Assembly: GCA_019455065.1 (NCBI GenBank)
Contig: JACFNC010000002.1
Location: 248,001-312,000 of the forward strand
DNA: 64,000 bases
Source: Rhodospirillales bacterium
GTDB taxonomy: Bacteria; Pseudomonadota; Alphaproteobacteria; Rhodospirillales; Magnetospirillaceae
Reading direction: 5' to 3'
Positions 44,714-53,396 of this stretch are shown here, one piece after another. How positions within the stretch are numbered: the stretch's first letter is position 1; each line of letters starts with the position of its first letter. The translations under genes were made by a program, and so were the position numbers. The notes beneath the pieces are model-generated. The model was not told the origin of the DNA. It was given only the letters and a program-made list of their open reading frames with translations, and did no database searches.

Positions 44714-45937
44714 TCACCGTGCTGTAACGCCTAGCCAATTCAGCGCGCCGCGGCCGGCCCACCAGCCGGTGCTGAACGCGCCCTGCAGCAGAAAGCCCCC
44801 GGTCGGCGCCTCCCAGTCCAGCATCTCGCCGGCCACGAAGACGCCTGGGCGGCGGATGAGCATCAGTTGATCGTCGAGTTCAGAAAAACGCACGCCGCCC
44901 GCCGTCGAAATCGCCTCGGCCAGCGGGCGCGGGCGCAGCAGCGGCACCGCCAGCCCCTTGACGCAGGCGGCGAGTGCCGCCCCGTCGTCGGGGATACAGC
45001 GCCGCTCCCGCAGCAACGCCACCGCCACCCCTGTTAGGCCCAGCGTCTTGCGAAGGAAGTTGGACAGCGACGCGCGCCGGCGCGGCCGCGCCAGGCGCGC
45101 CTCCACCTGCGCAAGGTCGAGGTCCGGTTTGAGGTCGATCACCAGCACGGCATCGCCGGTCGTTTCGATGGCGTCGCGCAGCGCCGCGCCCAAGGCGTAG
45201 ACCGGCCCACCTTCCAGCCCATGGCGCGTGACGGTGATTTCGCCGCGTACCGTGCGGCCCGCGAACGTGGCGGCGATGTTCTTCAACGCCGCCCCCTCCC
45301 AGCGGTCCGCGAAAATTGGTGACCAGTCGGCCTCGAAGCCGCAATTGGCGGGCTTGAGAGGTGCCACCGCCACGCCTTCGGCCGCCAGCAGGCCGACCCA
45401 GGCCCCGTCCGAACCCATGCGGGGCCAGCTCGCGCCGCCGAGGGCAACTACGGTCGCATCCGCCGCGACCTCGATCGTTTCGATGCCGTCACGTTGGAAG
45501 CGCAGACGTCCGTCGGAAAACCCCACCCAGCGATGGCGGGTGTGCACGACGACGCCCAACCCGGCCAATCGCCTCAGCCACTCCCGAAGAAGGGCCGCGG
45601 CCTTCATTCCGACAGGGAAGACGCGGCCGCTGCTGCCGACAAAGGTCTCCACCCCGAGGTCGGCGAGCCACGCCCGCAGCGAGTCCGGCGGGAACGCCTC
45701 GACCGCGGGTGCCATGCGCGCCTTCGCCGGCCCGTATCTGTCGAGAAAGGTGTCGAGCGGCTCGGCATGGGTGAGGTTGAGGCCGCTGCGGCCGGCGAGC
45801 AGAAACTTGCGTCCGACGGTCGGTTTGGCTTCGTAGAGATCGACGGCCACGCCGGCCGCCGCCACCACCGTGGCCGCCATCAGCCCCGCCGGCCCGCCGC
45901 CGATCACCGCCACCCGGCGCCCAACCGCCTTGTCCAT
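44714..45937 (-). CDS. HI0933/BaiN-like flavoprotein (NAD(P)/FAD-dependent oxidoreductase)
   Basis: 407 aa. N-terminal FAD site VAVIGGGPAGLMAATVVAAA and VDLYEAKPTVGRKFLLAGRSG, the signature of the HI0933 family, and C-terminal GVFVAGEMLDWEAPTGGFLLQ. It is a shorter version of the family. The physiological substrate is not established. It is followed by an unrelated small hypothetical gene and preceded on the same strand by a lipoprotein protease. Confidence 0.87.
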   Translation of the reverse strand: MDKAVGRRVAVIGGGPAGLMAATVVAAAGVAVDLYEAKPTVGRKFLLAGRSGLNLTHAEPLDTFLDRYGPAKARMAPAVEAFPPDSLRAWLADLGVETFVGSSGRVFPVGMKAAALLREWLRRLAGLGVVVHTRHRWVGFSDGRLRFQRDGIETIEVAADATVVALGGASWPRMGSDGAWVGLLAAEGVAVAPLKPANCGFEADWSPIFADRWEGAALKNIAATFAGRTVRGEITVTRHGLEGGPVYALGAALRDAIETTGDAVLVIDLKPDLDLAQVEARLARPRRRASLSNFLRKTLGLTGVAVALLRERRCIPDDGAALAACVKGLAVPLLRPRPLAEAISTAGGVRFSELDDQLMLIRRPGVFVAGEMLDWEAPTGGFLLQGAFSTGWWAGRGALNWLGVTAR

Positions 45938-45992
45938 GCTCAGGTCCCCTTCGCGCTCGCCGGGGACCTCTTAGCACGGCGGATGACGGACG

Positions 45993-46826
45993 TCAGTTGG
46001 CCAGGCTGGCGCTTTGGCGATCGAGCGCGGCGATGACGCGCTCGAGATAGGCGAGCGGTGCCGCAACTTCCTGGGCGGACAGGCCGTGCGACCCGGACTT
46101 CAAGAGGCGCCGGACCTCGACCAGGACGTCGCCGATCCGATAGGCGAACATCGTGCGCGGCGCCCCTTCGATCGGTCGTCCCTCGCGGTCGACAACTTCG
46201 TAGAAGGTGCCCTGGGTAAGGCCGAGCAGGCGGCCTTCGGAATTGACGAGCGGGCCGCCGGAATAGCCCGGGCCGGCTTCCGCCTGGTACATGATGCCGC
46301 GCACGATAGGGGTCTCGCAGCGATCACGGCCGCGGCGGGTTTCGGTTTCCTCGCCAAGCTTCTCGCAAGCCCAGCCGTCGGGCTCCAGCACTTGGCCGGC
46401 GACCACCGGTGCGTGAAGGATGTTGGTGGTGCCCATCGCCCACACGGCGTCCGACCGCCGGGGCAGGTCCCACGCGAACGGCTTTCCGACGTTGCCGGGT
46501 ACCTTCAACACCGCCAGGTCCATGCGGTCGCTCACCGCCACGGTCTCGACGGTGAACATGTCGGCGGATGCTGTGTACCCGGAGTACCGATCCGCGACGT
46601 CGAGAACATGGGCGCTGGTGACCGCAATGCCCGGCGCCACCACCACCGCCGACGCCATGACGCTGTAGAGCGCCGGTAGCCCGCTGACGAGACTGACGTA
46701 GTTGTCTTCGACCCGGGCGAGCGGAGTGTTCTTGGCGCGGTCGAATGGAGTGGCGCAACTTGCCACCGCGAGTGATACCGCGACAGACCAAGCGCACACT
46801 ATCACCGAAGAAGTCATCTTTGCCAT
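45993..46826 (-). CDS. Trypsin-like serine protease, predicted lipoprotein
   Basis: 277 aa. A lipoprotein signal peptide ends at C24 (LAVASC). The chymotrypsin-fold triad is visible: H73 (VTSAHVLD), D103 (DRMDLAVLKV) and S189 (GPGYSGGPLV). A single Cys pair (C154/C170) could form a disulfide. No PDZ domain, so it is not a DegP type. ATG 46826 is chosen because it gives the normal signal peptide; the frame extends to 46862. It probably faces the periplasm and its target is unknown. Confidence 0.83.
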   Translation of the reverse strand: MAKMTSSVIVCAWSVAVSLAVASCATPFDRAKNTPLARVEDNYVSLVSGLPALYSVMASAVVVAPGIAVTSAHVLDVADRYSGYTASADMFTVETVAVSDRMDLAVLKVPGNVGKPFAWDLPRRSDAVWAMGTTNILHAPVVAGQVLEPDGWACEKLGEETETRRGRDRCETPIVRGIMYQAEAGPGYSGGPLVNSEGRLLGLTQGTFYEVVDREGRPIEGAPRTMFAYRIGDVLVEVRRLLKSGSHGLSAQEVAAPLAYLERVIAALDRQSASLAN

Positions 46827-46918
46827 GCCCAAAGAATAGGGAGTAGAGTCGCCTCTCTCCACGGGGCATGAGGATAGATTTTATTTACGCAGGATTAATA
46901 TTCGCAGGAATAAGTTCT

Positions 46919-47323
46919 TTACCACTCTTGGCGCCAACGCCGCGCCGCCAGGGCTATCGCTACCCAGACGAGAGTGCGAAGGGTCATCGCCCCCACCGTG
47001 CGAATCTCGAAGTCGCCGCCCGCGGCGATGTGAAGGCCGAGGGCTGCGAATACGAGGGCCGTTGCGGCGGCGATCCCGGCGGCCAAAGGGGCGGACCAGC
47101 CGGCGCACCGCCACAGGCCGGCACCGGCCACGACGTAGGCCAGACCGGCGGCGGTATTGAACCACAAGACAAAGGGCACGAAGGCGCCCGCCGCGGCGCG
47201 CGCCCCGCCGATATCGAGAAGCACCGAGCCGCCCTCCTTGAGGGTCAGCACGCCGAACAGGATGGCGACGACCGCCACGACCTTGTTCCACCGGCGACCG
47301 CCGGCCGGCTGCGCCATATCCAT
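46919..47323 (-). CDS. Small integral membrane protein
   Basis: 134 aa, four hydrophobic segments: VVAVVAILFGVLTL, AGAFVPFVLWFNTAAGLAYV, LAAGIAAATALVFAALGLHI and TLRTLVWVAIALAA. No family recognised with confidence. It precedes the protease gene on the same strand with a 92-bp AT-rich gap (46827-46918) between them. Confidence 0.75.
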   Translation of the reverse strand: MDMAQPAGGRRWNKVVAVVAILFGVLTLKEGGSVLLDIGGARAAAGAFVPFVLWFNTAAGLAYVVAGAGLWRCAGWSAPLAAGIAAATALVFAALGLHIAAGGDFEIRTVGAMTLRTLVWVAIALAARRWRQEW

Positions 47324-47389
47324 ACCGAAGCCCTCTCGACCCGCTTCCAGGCCGTGAAGGCTAGGCCAGCGGGGGGTGGTGCGCCTTGA

Positions 47390-48577
47390 TCATGGCCAAG
47401 CCCCCGCGCCCGCCGCGCGACGGGCCGGGGCGTAGCGCAGGAGGAAATAGCCTGCGAAGGCGGAAATCAGGGATCCGGTCAGGACACCGACGCGGGTGGC
47501 CGCCGCCATCTCGGCGGGAAAGGCGAGTGCGGCGATGAACAGGCTCATGGTGAAGCCGATGCCGGCCAGTAACGCCGCGCCGTAGACGTGAACCCAGGAC
47601 GCCCCCTCCGGCAGCGAGCCGAACCCCATCCTTACCGCCAGCCAGGTCGCGCCCAGCACACCCACCTGCTTGCCGACGAACAGTCCGGCGGCGATGCCCA
47701 GCGATACCGGGTGGAACAGCGCGCCGACCGTCATGCCGGCGAAGGAGACGCCGGCGTTGGCAAAGGCGAACAAGGGCACCACGCCGAACGCGACCCAGGG
47801 ATGGAGCATGTGCTCGAGATGCCGAAGCGGCGAACGCCCCTCGTCGTCGACCGTGCGCAGCGGGATGGTCAGCGCCAGGGCGACCCCGGCCAGGGTTGCG
47901 TGAACGCCCGATTTGAGGACGCTGACCCACAGCATGACGCCGAGCAGAATGTAGGCCGCCTTGTGCGTCACGCCCAGCCTGTTGAGAACGAGGAGCCCCG
48001 CCAGGGCGAAACCCGCGGCCGCCAGCGCCTCGGCCGACAGGTCGGTGGTGTAGAAGGCCGCGATGATGATGATCGCCCCCAGGTCGTCGATGATCGCCAG
48101 CGCCGTCAGAAACACCTTGATGCCCAACGGCACGCGCGACCCGAGCAGGGCAAGCACGCCGAGCGCGAACGCGATGTCGGTGGCGGTCGGGATGGCCCAT
48201 CCGGCCAAATTCTCGGGATGGCGGACGTTGAGGGCGACGTAGATCGCGGCCGGAACCGCCATCCCGCCGACCGCGGCCAAGCCGGGCAACACGGCGACCC
48301 GCAGACTGGCCAGCTCGCCCTCCAGCACCTCGCGTTTGATCTCGAGTCCGACCAGCAGAAAGAAAATCGCCATCAGGCCGTCGTTGATCCACAGCAGCAA
48401 CGGCTTGGCCAGCACGAAACTACCCACCTGCACGGCCACCGGAAGATCGAGAAGCAGATCGTAGACCGCGGCCAGCGGCGAATTCGCCAGCAGGAGCGCG
48501 ACGGCGGCCGCGAAAACCAGAACGATGCCGGCACTCGCCTCGAGTTTCAGGAATTCGCGGATGGCGTTCAGCGGCAT
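47390..48577 (-). CDS. nhaA: Na+/H+ antiporter NhaA
   Basis: 395 aa, 12 predicted membrane helices. The ion-binding Asp pair is in [20 protein letters not shown], and [17 protein letters not shown]-like sequence [19 protein letters not shown] is present. The antiporter exports Na+ in exchange for H+ for pH and salt homeostasis. It diverges from the TerC gene at 48715; the 137-bp gap holds both promoters. Confidence 0.95.
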   Translation of the reverse strand: MPLNAIREFLKLEASAGIVLVFAAAVALLLANSPLAAVYDLLLDLPVAVQVGSFVLAKPLLLWINDGLMAIFFLLVGLEIKREVLEGELASLRVAVLPGLAAVGGMAVPAAIYVALNVRHPENLAGWAIPTATDIAFALGVLALLGSRVPLGIKVFLTALAIIDDLGAIIIIAAFYTTDLSAEALAAAGFALAGLLVLNRLGVTHKAAYILLGVMLWVSVLKSGVHATLAGVALALTIPLRTVDDEGRSPLRHLEHMLHPWVAFGVVPLFAFANAGVSFAGMTVGALFHPVSLGIAAGLFVGKQVGVLGATWLAVRMGFGSLPEGASWVHVYGAALLAGIGFTMSLFIAALAFPAEMAAATRVGVLTGSLISAFAGYFLLRYAPARRAAGAGAWP

Positions 48578-48714
48578 GGCGCCATGGTTGCAGACCTCGC
48601 GGGCGAGTACAGCGTGGAAGATGGTATAGTCAATAGGGAGAAACGGCCGCGAAAAAAGGCTTGATCACCCGGCCGGGGTGCCCTAGATGGTCCGCCATCC
48701 TACGGATCGTGACC

Positions 48715-49356
48715 ATGCCGTTCTCCCTGGAAGTCTTCACGCTGGAGGCCTTCGTCGCCTTCCTCTCGGTCGTCGTCGTCGACGTCGCCCTGGCCGGCGA
48801 CAACGCCATCGTCGTCGGCATGGCGGCGGCCGGCCTGCCGGCGAAGCAGCGCGGCAAGGCAATCGCCATCGGCATCGCCGCGGCGGCGTTGATGCGCATC
48901 GTGTTCGCCCTGATGACGACTCAACTGCTGCAGATCGTCGGTCTGATGGTGGCCGGCGGCATCCTGCTGCTTTGGGTTGCCTGGAAGCTGTGGCGCGAGA
49001 TCGTTCAGCGCAAGCAGGAGGACGCCGGCGAGGCGGCCCTGGAAGGCGAAACCGTGCGCGACATGCCGCGGAAGAGCTTCCGGTCGGCCGTGACCCAGAT
49101 CGTGGTCGCGGACCTGTCGATGTCGCTGGACAACGTACTGGCGGTTGCCGGCGCCGCGATGGACCATCCGATGGTGTTGATCTTCGGCTTGGCGCTGTCG
49201 GTGGTGCTCATGGGCTTCGCCGCCACCATCATCGCCCGGCACCTGCACCGGCATCCGTGGATCGCGCAGGTCGGTCTCGCAGTCATACTGATTGTGGCCG
49301 TGCGCATGATCTGGGACGGCACGCAGGACGTCATGGCCTTGACCAACGGCGTTTAG
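48715..49356 (+). CDS. TerC family integral membrane protein
   Basis: 213 aa with about seven membrane helices. The two family motifs are clear: DVALAGDNAIVVGMAAAGLP near the N-terminus and DLSMSLDNVLAVAGAAMDHP in the middle. TerC proteins are linked to metal export, including manganese, and to membrane protein metalation. The YjbE-like subgroup fits by length. The frame is open back to 48661 but the ATG at 48715 starts the conserved part. No Mn riboswitch could be recognised upstream. Confidence 0.9.
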   Translation: MPFSLEVFTLEAFVAFLSVVVVDVALAGDNAIVVGMAAAGLPAKQRGKAIAIGIAAAALMRIVFALMTTQLLQIVGLMVAGGILLLWVAWKLWREIVQRKQEDAGEAALEGETVRDMPRKSFRSAVTQIVVADLSMSLDNVLAVAGAAMDHPMVLIFGLALSVVLMGFAATIIARHLHRHPWIAQVGLAVILIVAVRMIWDGTQDVMALTNGV

Positions 49357-49461
49357 CGGCGGCCTTGCCCGCATGCCCGGGTTGCCCGATGGCCCCCCAT
49401 GTTGCATATTTCGGCCGAGAACCCATACGGCCGCTCCGTACGGCCACCGAAGGACCTTGAT

Positions 49462-50457
49462 ATGCCCATGCGATTGAGCCGTCGCCGCGTTATCACGATC
49501 ATGGCCGCCGCCGCCGGCCTGCCCCTGTTGTTCCGGGCCGGAAGCGCCCAGGCCAAACTGGTGCGTTGGGAAGGAACGGCGCTGGGTGCCAAGGCGTCGA
49601 TCGCCCTCTATCACGACGACGAGGCGGCGGCGAACAAGGCGATCGGCGCCGGCGTCGAGGAACTCGCGCGGCTCGAACGCATCTTCAGCATGTATCGGGC
49701 CGACTCGGCCATCATGTCCCTGAACCGCGACGGTGCGCTGGACGGGGCGCCGGCCGAACTGGTCGCCCTGATCGACGAGGCGAGGCGCTACGCCGAAGTT
49801 ACCGGTGGCGCCTTCGACTTCACGATCCAGCCGCTGTGGCAAGTCTATCTCGAGCATTTCACGGCCGCCGCGCCGGCCCCTGACGGACCGCCCGCAGCCG
49901 CCTTGGCCGCGGCGCGTCGGCTGGTGGACTGGCGTGCGGTCGATACCGACGCCAAGGCGGGACGAATTTCGTTTGGCCGGCCGGGCATGGCCGTGACGCT
50001 GAACGGCATCGCCCAGGGATACATCACCGACCGCGTCGCCGCGGTGCTGCGCGCCCACGGCCTCGAACGGATGCTGGTCGACATGGGCGAGACCCGCGCG
50101 CTCGCGGCGAAGCCCGACGGTTCGGCCTGGCGCGTCGGGATTGCCGATCCCAGCGACCCGGCGGCCGTGGTCGACACGCTCGAAATCGTTGACAAGGCGG
50201 TCGCCACGTCGGGCGGCTACGGCACGCTCTTCGACGAGGCGGGCCGCTTCACCCATCTGATCGTCCCGACCACCGGCGCCACGGCGCCGGCCCGCGCCAG
50301 CGCCACCGTCATCGCCGACAGCGCCGCCAAGGCCGATGCCCTGTCGACCGCCCTGGCCGTGGCTCCGGCCGACCGGCGCCGGGCGATCGTGACCGCGGCG
50401 GGCGTCTCGGCGCTGTTCGTCTCGGCAGAGGGCACCGTCACCCGGATGGCGGGCTGA
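49462..50457 (+). CDS. apbE: FAD:protein FMN transferase ApbE
   Basis: 331 aa. The N-terminus has a Tat-like signal (SRRRVITIMAAAAGLPLL, cleaved near GSAQA). The catalytic body has LERIFSMYRADSAIMSLN, DPSDPAAVVDTLEI and TSGGYGTLFD. It attaches FMN covalently to a Ser or Thr on its targets in the periplasm. Lying directly upstream of the rnf genes, its targets are RnfG and RnfD. GAAGGAC precedes the ATG. 8 bp separate it from the next gene, so it is likely the first gene of the operon. Confidence 0.95.
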   Translation: MPMRLSRRRVITIMAAAAGLPLLFRAGSAQAKLVRWEGTALGAKASIALYHDDEAAANKAIGAGVEELARLERIFSMYRADSAIMSLNRDGALDGAPAELVALIDEARRYAEVTGGAFDFTIQPLWQVYLEHFTAAAPAPDGPPAAALAAARRLVDWRAVDTDAKAGRISFGRPGMAVTLNGIAQGYITDRVAAVLRAHGLERMLVDMGETRALAAKPDGSAWRVGIADPSDPAAVVDTLEIVDKAVATSGGYGTLFDEAGRFTHLIVPTTGATAPARASATVIADSAAKADALSTALAVAPADRRRAIVTAAGVSALFVSAEGTVTRMAG

Positions 50458-50465
50458 CCGATCGT

Positions 50466-51425
50466 ATGACGACCCTGGCTGACGTCGACCTCGCCGCCCT
50501 GCAGCGGGCGTGCGCCATGCTTGCCCCCGCCACGGCGCCGGAGGCCCTGGCACAAGCCCTCGCCGGAGTGTCCGGAGTCCCGCTGCGCGTCGCCCTGGTC
50601 GACCGCGGTTGGTATGAGCCGGGAGGACTCGTCGACGGAACCGGTCGGCGCATCACCAACGATCTCGAGAGTTGGGCGATGGCCGAGTGCGGCGGCGACC
50701 TGATCGCCCTGGCACAGAAGTATGAAAGCGCGGGCTATTACGTCACTCGGTTCGCCGGCCGAACCATCTACTTGACCGCGGCCCTGGGTTCAGCCCCTCT
50801 CGACTTCCTTCAGATCGAGGTGGACGAGGTCCACGAGGTGCTGGCCGGCCGCCTGTTCGACGGCGACCGCATTCCCGATGTCATCGACGAATTGGTCAAT
50901 CCCTCCGATCATCATTCGGATGCAACGGCGCTCAGCCCGCCCCGCCGTCAGCTCCGGGAAGCCCGCGCGTTCGCCGGGATGCGTCATCAGCTTACCGACG
51001 AGCACAAGGGCGATCCGCGCTTCCGGCGGTTCCTCGCCGAGTGGGCGGCGTCGAGCGCCGGGAGGGCTGGCCATTTTTGCGACCATTGGGTGCTGCTGCT
51101 GACGCCCTATCTCGATTCGGACGGCGAACACCTGCTGGAAGCGCGGCCCCTGGCGACCGCCGCCGTGACCTATCCCGATCTCGCCCGCCAGCGCACCGAC
51201 GCCGTCGACTATCATCCGGCCGTTTCGTTGCAGCGCGTCGACGCCGAGGCCGGCTATTCGATGGCCTGGTACTTCCTGCAGATCGCCGAACACTACGCGC
51301 CCTATCGTTGCATGGTCGACGCCCGCGCCGAGTTCCGCGCCCCGCCCCAGGGCGTCCGGCCCTTGGCTGCGGCGGATGCCGCCCTGCTGGACAACTGGGT
51401 CGAGGACCCTTACAACTTCCACTGA
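50466..51425 (+). CDS. Unknown protein conserved in operon position (apbE-rseC-rnf)
   Basis: 319 aa, soluble, no signal peptide or membrane segment. I do not recognise a family. Visible points: YYVTRFAGRTIYLTAALG, DFLQIEVDEVHEVLAGRLFD and HFCDHWVLLLTPYLDS, with a C-terminal part ending WVEDPYNFH. It lies 8 bp after apbE and 19 bp before rseC, on the same strand, so it probably belongs to the Rnf transcription unit. Confidence 0.75.
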   Translation: MTTLADVDLAALQRACAMLAPATAPEALAQALAGVSGVPLRVALVDRGWYEPGGLVDGTGRRITNDLESWAMAECGGDLIALAQKYESAGYYVTRFAGRTIYLTAALGSAPLDFLQIEVDEVHEVLAGRLFDGDRIPDVIDELVNPSDHHSDATALSPPRRQLREARAFAGMRHQLTDEHKGDPRFRRFLAEWAASSAGRAGHFCDHWVLLLTPYLDSDGEHLLEARPLATAAVTYPDLARQRTDAVDYHPAVSLQRVDAEAGYSMAWYFLQIAEHYAPYRCMVDARAEFRAPPQGVRPLAAADAALLDNWVEDPYNFH

Positions 51426-51444
51426 CAGCGCTCCAGGGGACCCG

Positions 51445-51960
51445 ATGAACGAGGACAGCGCAGCCCGCAGCGATGCGACCGGCCGAAGGATGGTCGAGGG
51501 CGTGGCCCGTGTCGTCGCGGTGGACGGCGCCAAGGTGTGGCTGGAAGCCGAATCGATGAGCGCCTGCGCTGGTTGCGCCGCCAAGGCGGGATGCGGCACC
51601 GCCGCCCAGCCCTCGCGTCGCACGCCACGCCGCTTTGCCGCCACCAACGACCTTGACGCCCGCATCGGCGAACGCATGGTGGTGGGCATCCCCGAGAACG
51701 CCCTCCTGCGCGCTTCGGCCACCGCCTATCTGGTGCCGCTGCTGGCCATGATCGTGGCCGCCGTGGCGGCGTCCGGGCTGGGTGGCGGCGACGGAGCCGC
51801 GGCGCTGGCGGCGGCCGCCGGACTGGTTGCCGGCCTGGCCTTCGCACGGAGACGGGCTGCCATGCTCACCGCTCATGGCGGCCTCACCCCGGTATCCCTG
51901 CGCCGCGCCGGTGAGGCGCTCGACGGCGCCGCCTGCCGTCCGCCGCTCGCCCGAGGCTGA
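51445..51960 (+). CDS. rseC: SoxR-reducing system / RseC family protein
   Basis: 171 aa. The N-terminal domain carries the conserved Cys cluster CAGCAAKAGCG, and two membrane helices follow (about 92-135; YLVPLLAMIVAAVAASGLGG and the next). In E. coli, RseC and the Rsx (Rnf) complex are tied to keeping SoxR reduced. Position directly before rnfA supports a role with Rnf here. Confidence 0.85.
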   Translation: MNEDSAARSDATGRRMVEGVARVVAVDGAKVWLEAESMSACAGCAAKAGCGTAAQPSRRTPRRFAATNDLDARIGERMVVGIPENALLRASATAYLVPLLAMIVAAVAASGLGGGDGAAALAAAAGLVAGLAFARRRAAMLTAHGGLTPVSLRRAGEALDGAACRPPLARG

Positions 51961-52248
51961 GCCGCCCGCGCACTGCGCCCGGGCTTCGGAGCCCCGCCGA
52001 ACGGCAACACGCCCCGCACTTCCCCTTCTTCTAATGCTGCGACGCACCACTCCCGCCCGATCGGCCACGAGAAAGGGTAGGCCGCACCCTACCCTAAAGA
52101 AGGTTGCCGAGAGATTTTTTTACAAGTAGCTTGTCGGGAAAGAAATAAATTTTCGTTTTTGCCCGGGCACAGGTAATAAGCTGGCGAGGAGATCTAAGGA
52201 GGGTTCTCCACGCCTGGATTGCTGCGGCGCGAAGAGGGTGGTTGGCTG
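51961..52248 (+). promoter_or_regulatory. AT-rich leader upstream of rnfA with SD-sequestering hairpin candidate
   Basis: 288 bp without a gene. The distal part (52100-52180) is strikingly AT-rich for this genome, with an ACAAG-tag-CTTGT hairpin at 52122-52134 after a run of T. A very strong Shine-Dalgarno-like AAGGAGGG lies at 52196-52203, enclosed by GGAGA (52188-52192) and TCTCC (52205-52209). It is 16 bp before an in-frame TTG and about 45 bp before the ATG used for rnfA, which is too far for either in the usual way. Confidence 0.45.
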
Positions 52249-52830
52249 ATGCAGGAATATCTGCTGCTACTGGTGGCGACGGCCGTCGTCAACAACGTGG
52301 TGCTGGTCAAGTTTCTTGGCCTGTGCCCGTTCATGGGCACGTCGAACAAGGTCGACACCGCGATCGGCATGGGCATGGCGACGACCTTCGTGCTGACCCT
52401 GTCGGCGGTTCTGGCCTGGGCCATCGAAAGCTTCCTGCTCGTCCCCTTCGAACTGGCGTTCCTGCGCACCCTCACCTTCATCCTGGTGATCGCCGCCGTA
52501 GTCCAGTTCACCGAGATGGCCGTGCGTCGGATCTCGCCGGTGCTGTACCAGACGCTGGGCATCTTCCTGCCGCTGATCACCACCAACTGCGCCGTGCTGG
52601 GGGTCGCCCTGCTCAACGTCCAGGAGGGTCACACCTTCGTCGAGAGCATGCTCTACGGCTTCGGCTCGGCTCTGGGTTTCAGCGTCATCCTGGTGGTCTT
52701 CGCCGGGCTGCGCGAGCGTCTGGCGCTGGCCGAGGTGCCGGCCGCCTTCGCCGGCGCCCCCATCGGCTTCGTGACGGCGGGACTGCTGTCCCTGGCCTTC
52801 ATGGGTTTCGCCGGCATGAGCGCCGGGTGA
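52249..52830 (+). CDS. rnfA: Electron transport complex subunit RnfA
   Basis: 193 aa, six membrane helices. Hallmark segments are [20 protein letters not shown] with the conserved Cys, and [20 protein letters not shown] with the second half of the NqrE/RnfA pair. It is one of the two half-symmetric subunits holding an intramembrane 2Fe-2S cluster with RnfE. The ATG at 52249 gives the normal N-terminus; TTG 52219 would add ten residues. Confidence 0.95.
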   Translation: MQEYLLLLVATAVVNNVVLVKFLGLCPFMGTSNKVDTAIGMGMATTFVLTLSAVLAWAIESFLLVPFELAFLRTLTFILVIAAVVQFTEMAVRRISPVLYQTLGIFLPLITTNCAVLGVALLNVQEGHTFVESMLYGFGSALGFSVILVVFAGLRERLALAEVPAAFAGAPIGFVTAGLLSLAFMGFAGMSAG

Positions 52831-52843
52831 GGGAGGGCCAGCC

Positions 52844-53383
52844 ATGCTGACTGCAGTCGGTAGCCTCGCCATGCTGGGAGTGACCTTCGGCACCCTGCTC
52901 GGCATCGCCTCGCGCTATCTGCGCGTCGACGAGAACCCGCTCGAGGCCGAACTGGAGGCCTTGCTGCCCGGCTCGCAATGCGGCCAGTGCGGCTTCGCCG
53001 GCTGCAAGCAGGCCGCCTCGGCGCTGGCCGCCGGCCAGGCCAAGCCCACCCTTTGCCCGCCCGGCGGCCGCGCCCTGGCGGCGGCCCTGGCCGAACGCCT
53101 GGGCGTCTCGGTCGACCTTTCGGACACCGAGGAGCTGGAACCCGAGGTCGCTTTCGTCAACGAGGACATCTGCATCGGCTGCATGCGCTGCCTGCAGGAT
53201 TGCAGCAGCGACGCCCTGGTTGGCGGACCGAAACAGATTCATACGGTGATCACCGATATCTGCCACGGCTGCGGCAAGTGCGCCAAGGTCTGCCCGACCG
53301 AGGCCATCGAGATGCGGCCAGTTCCGATCACGCTCGCCAACTGGCACTGGCACAAGCCCGACCCACGCCAATACATGAACTGA
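52844..53383 (+). CDS. rnfB: Electron transport complex subunit RnfB
   Basis: 179 aa. An N-terminal membrane helix is followed by a Cys-rich domain (CGQCGFAGCKQ and a later Cys) for a 4Fe-4S cluster, then two classical ferredoxin motifs, CIGCMRCLQDCSSDAL and CHGCGKCAKVCPTEAI. It accepts electrons from ferredoxin for the Rnf complex. It follows rnfA by 13 bp. Confidence 0.95.
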   Translation: MLTAVGSLAMLGVTFGTLLGIASRYLRVDENPLEAELEALLPGSQCGQCGFAGCKQAASALAAGQAKPTLCPPGGRALAAALAERLGVSVDLSDTEELEPEVAFVNEDICIGCMRCLQDCSSDALVGGPKQIHTVITDICHGCGKCAKVCPTEAIEMRPVPITLANWHWHKPDPRQYMN

Positions 53384-53396
53384 CGGGGCGGGCCGA

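Noticed and set aside
48600-48714. Possible yybP-ykoY (manganese) riboswitch before the TerC gene
   Set aside because: TerC genes often have one, but I could not align the conserved core to this sequence. A covariance-model search would settle it.
52100-52200. Sigma54/NifA-type promoter before rnfA
   Set aside because: No TGGCAC-N5-TTGCA match was seen. The link of Rnf to nitrogen fixation is family knowledge only.
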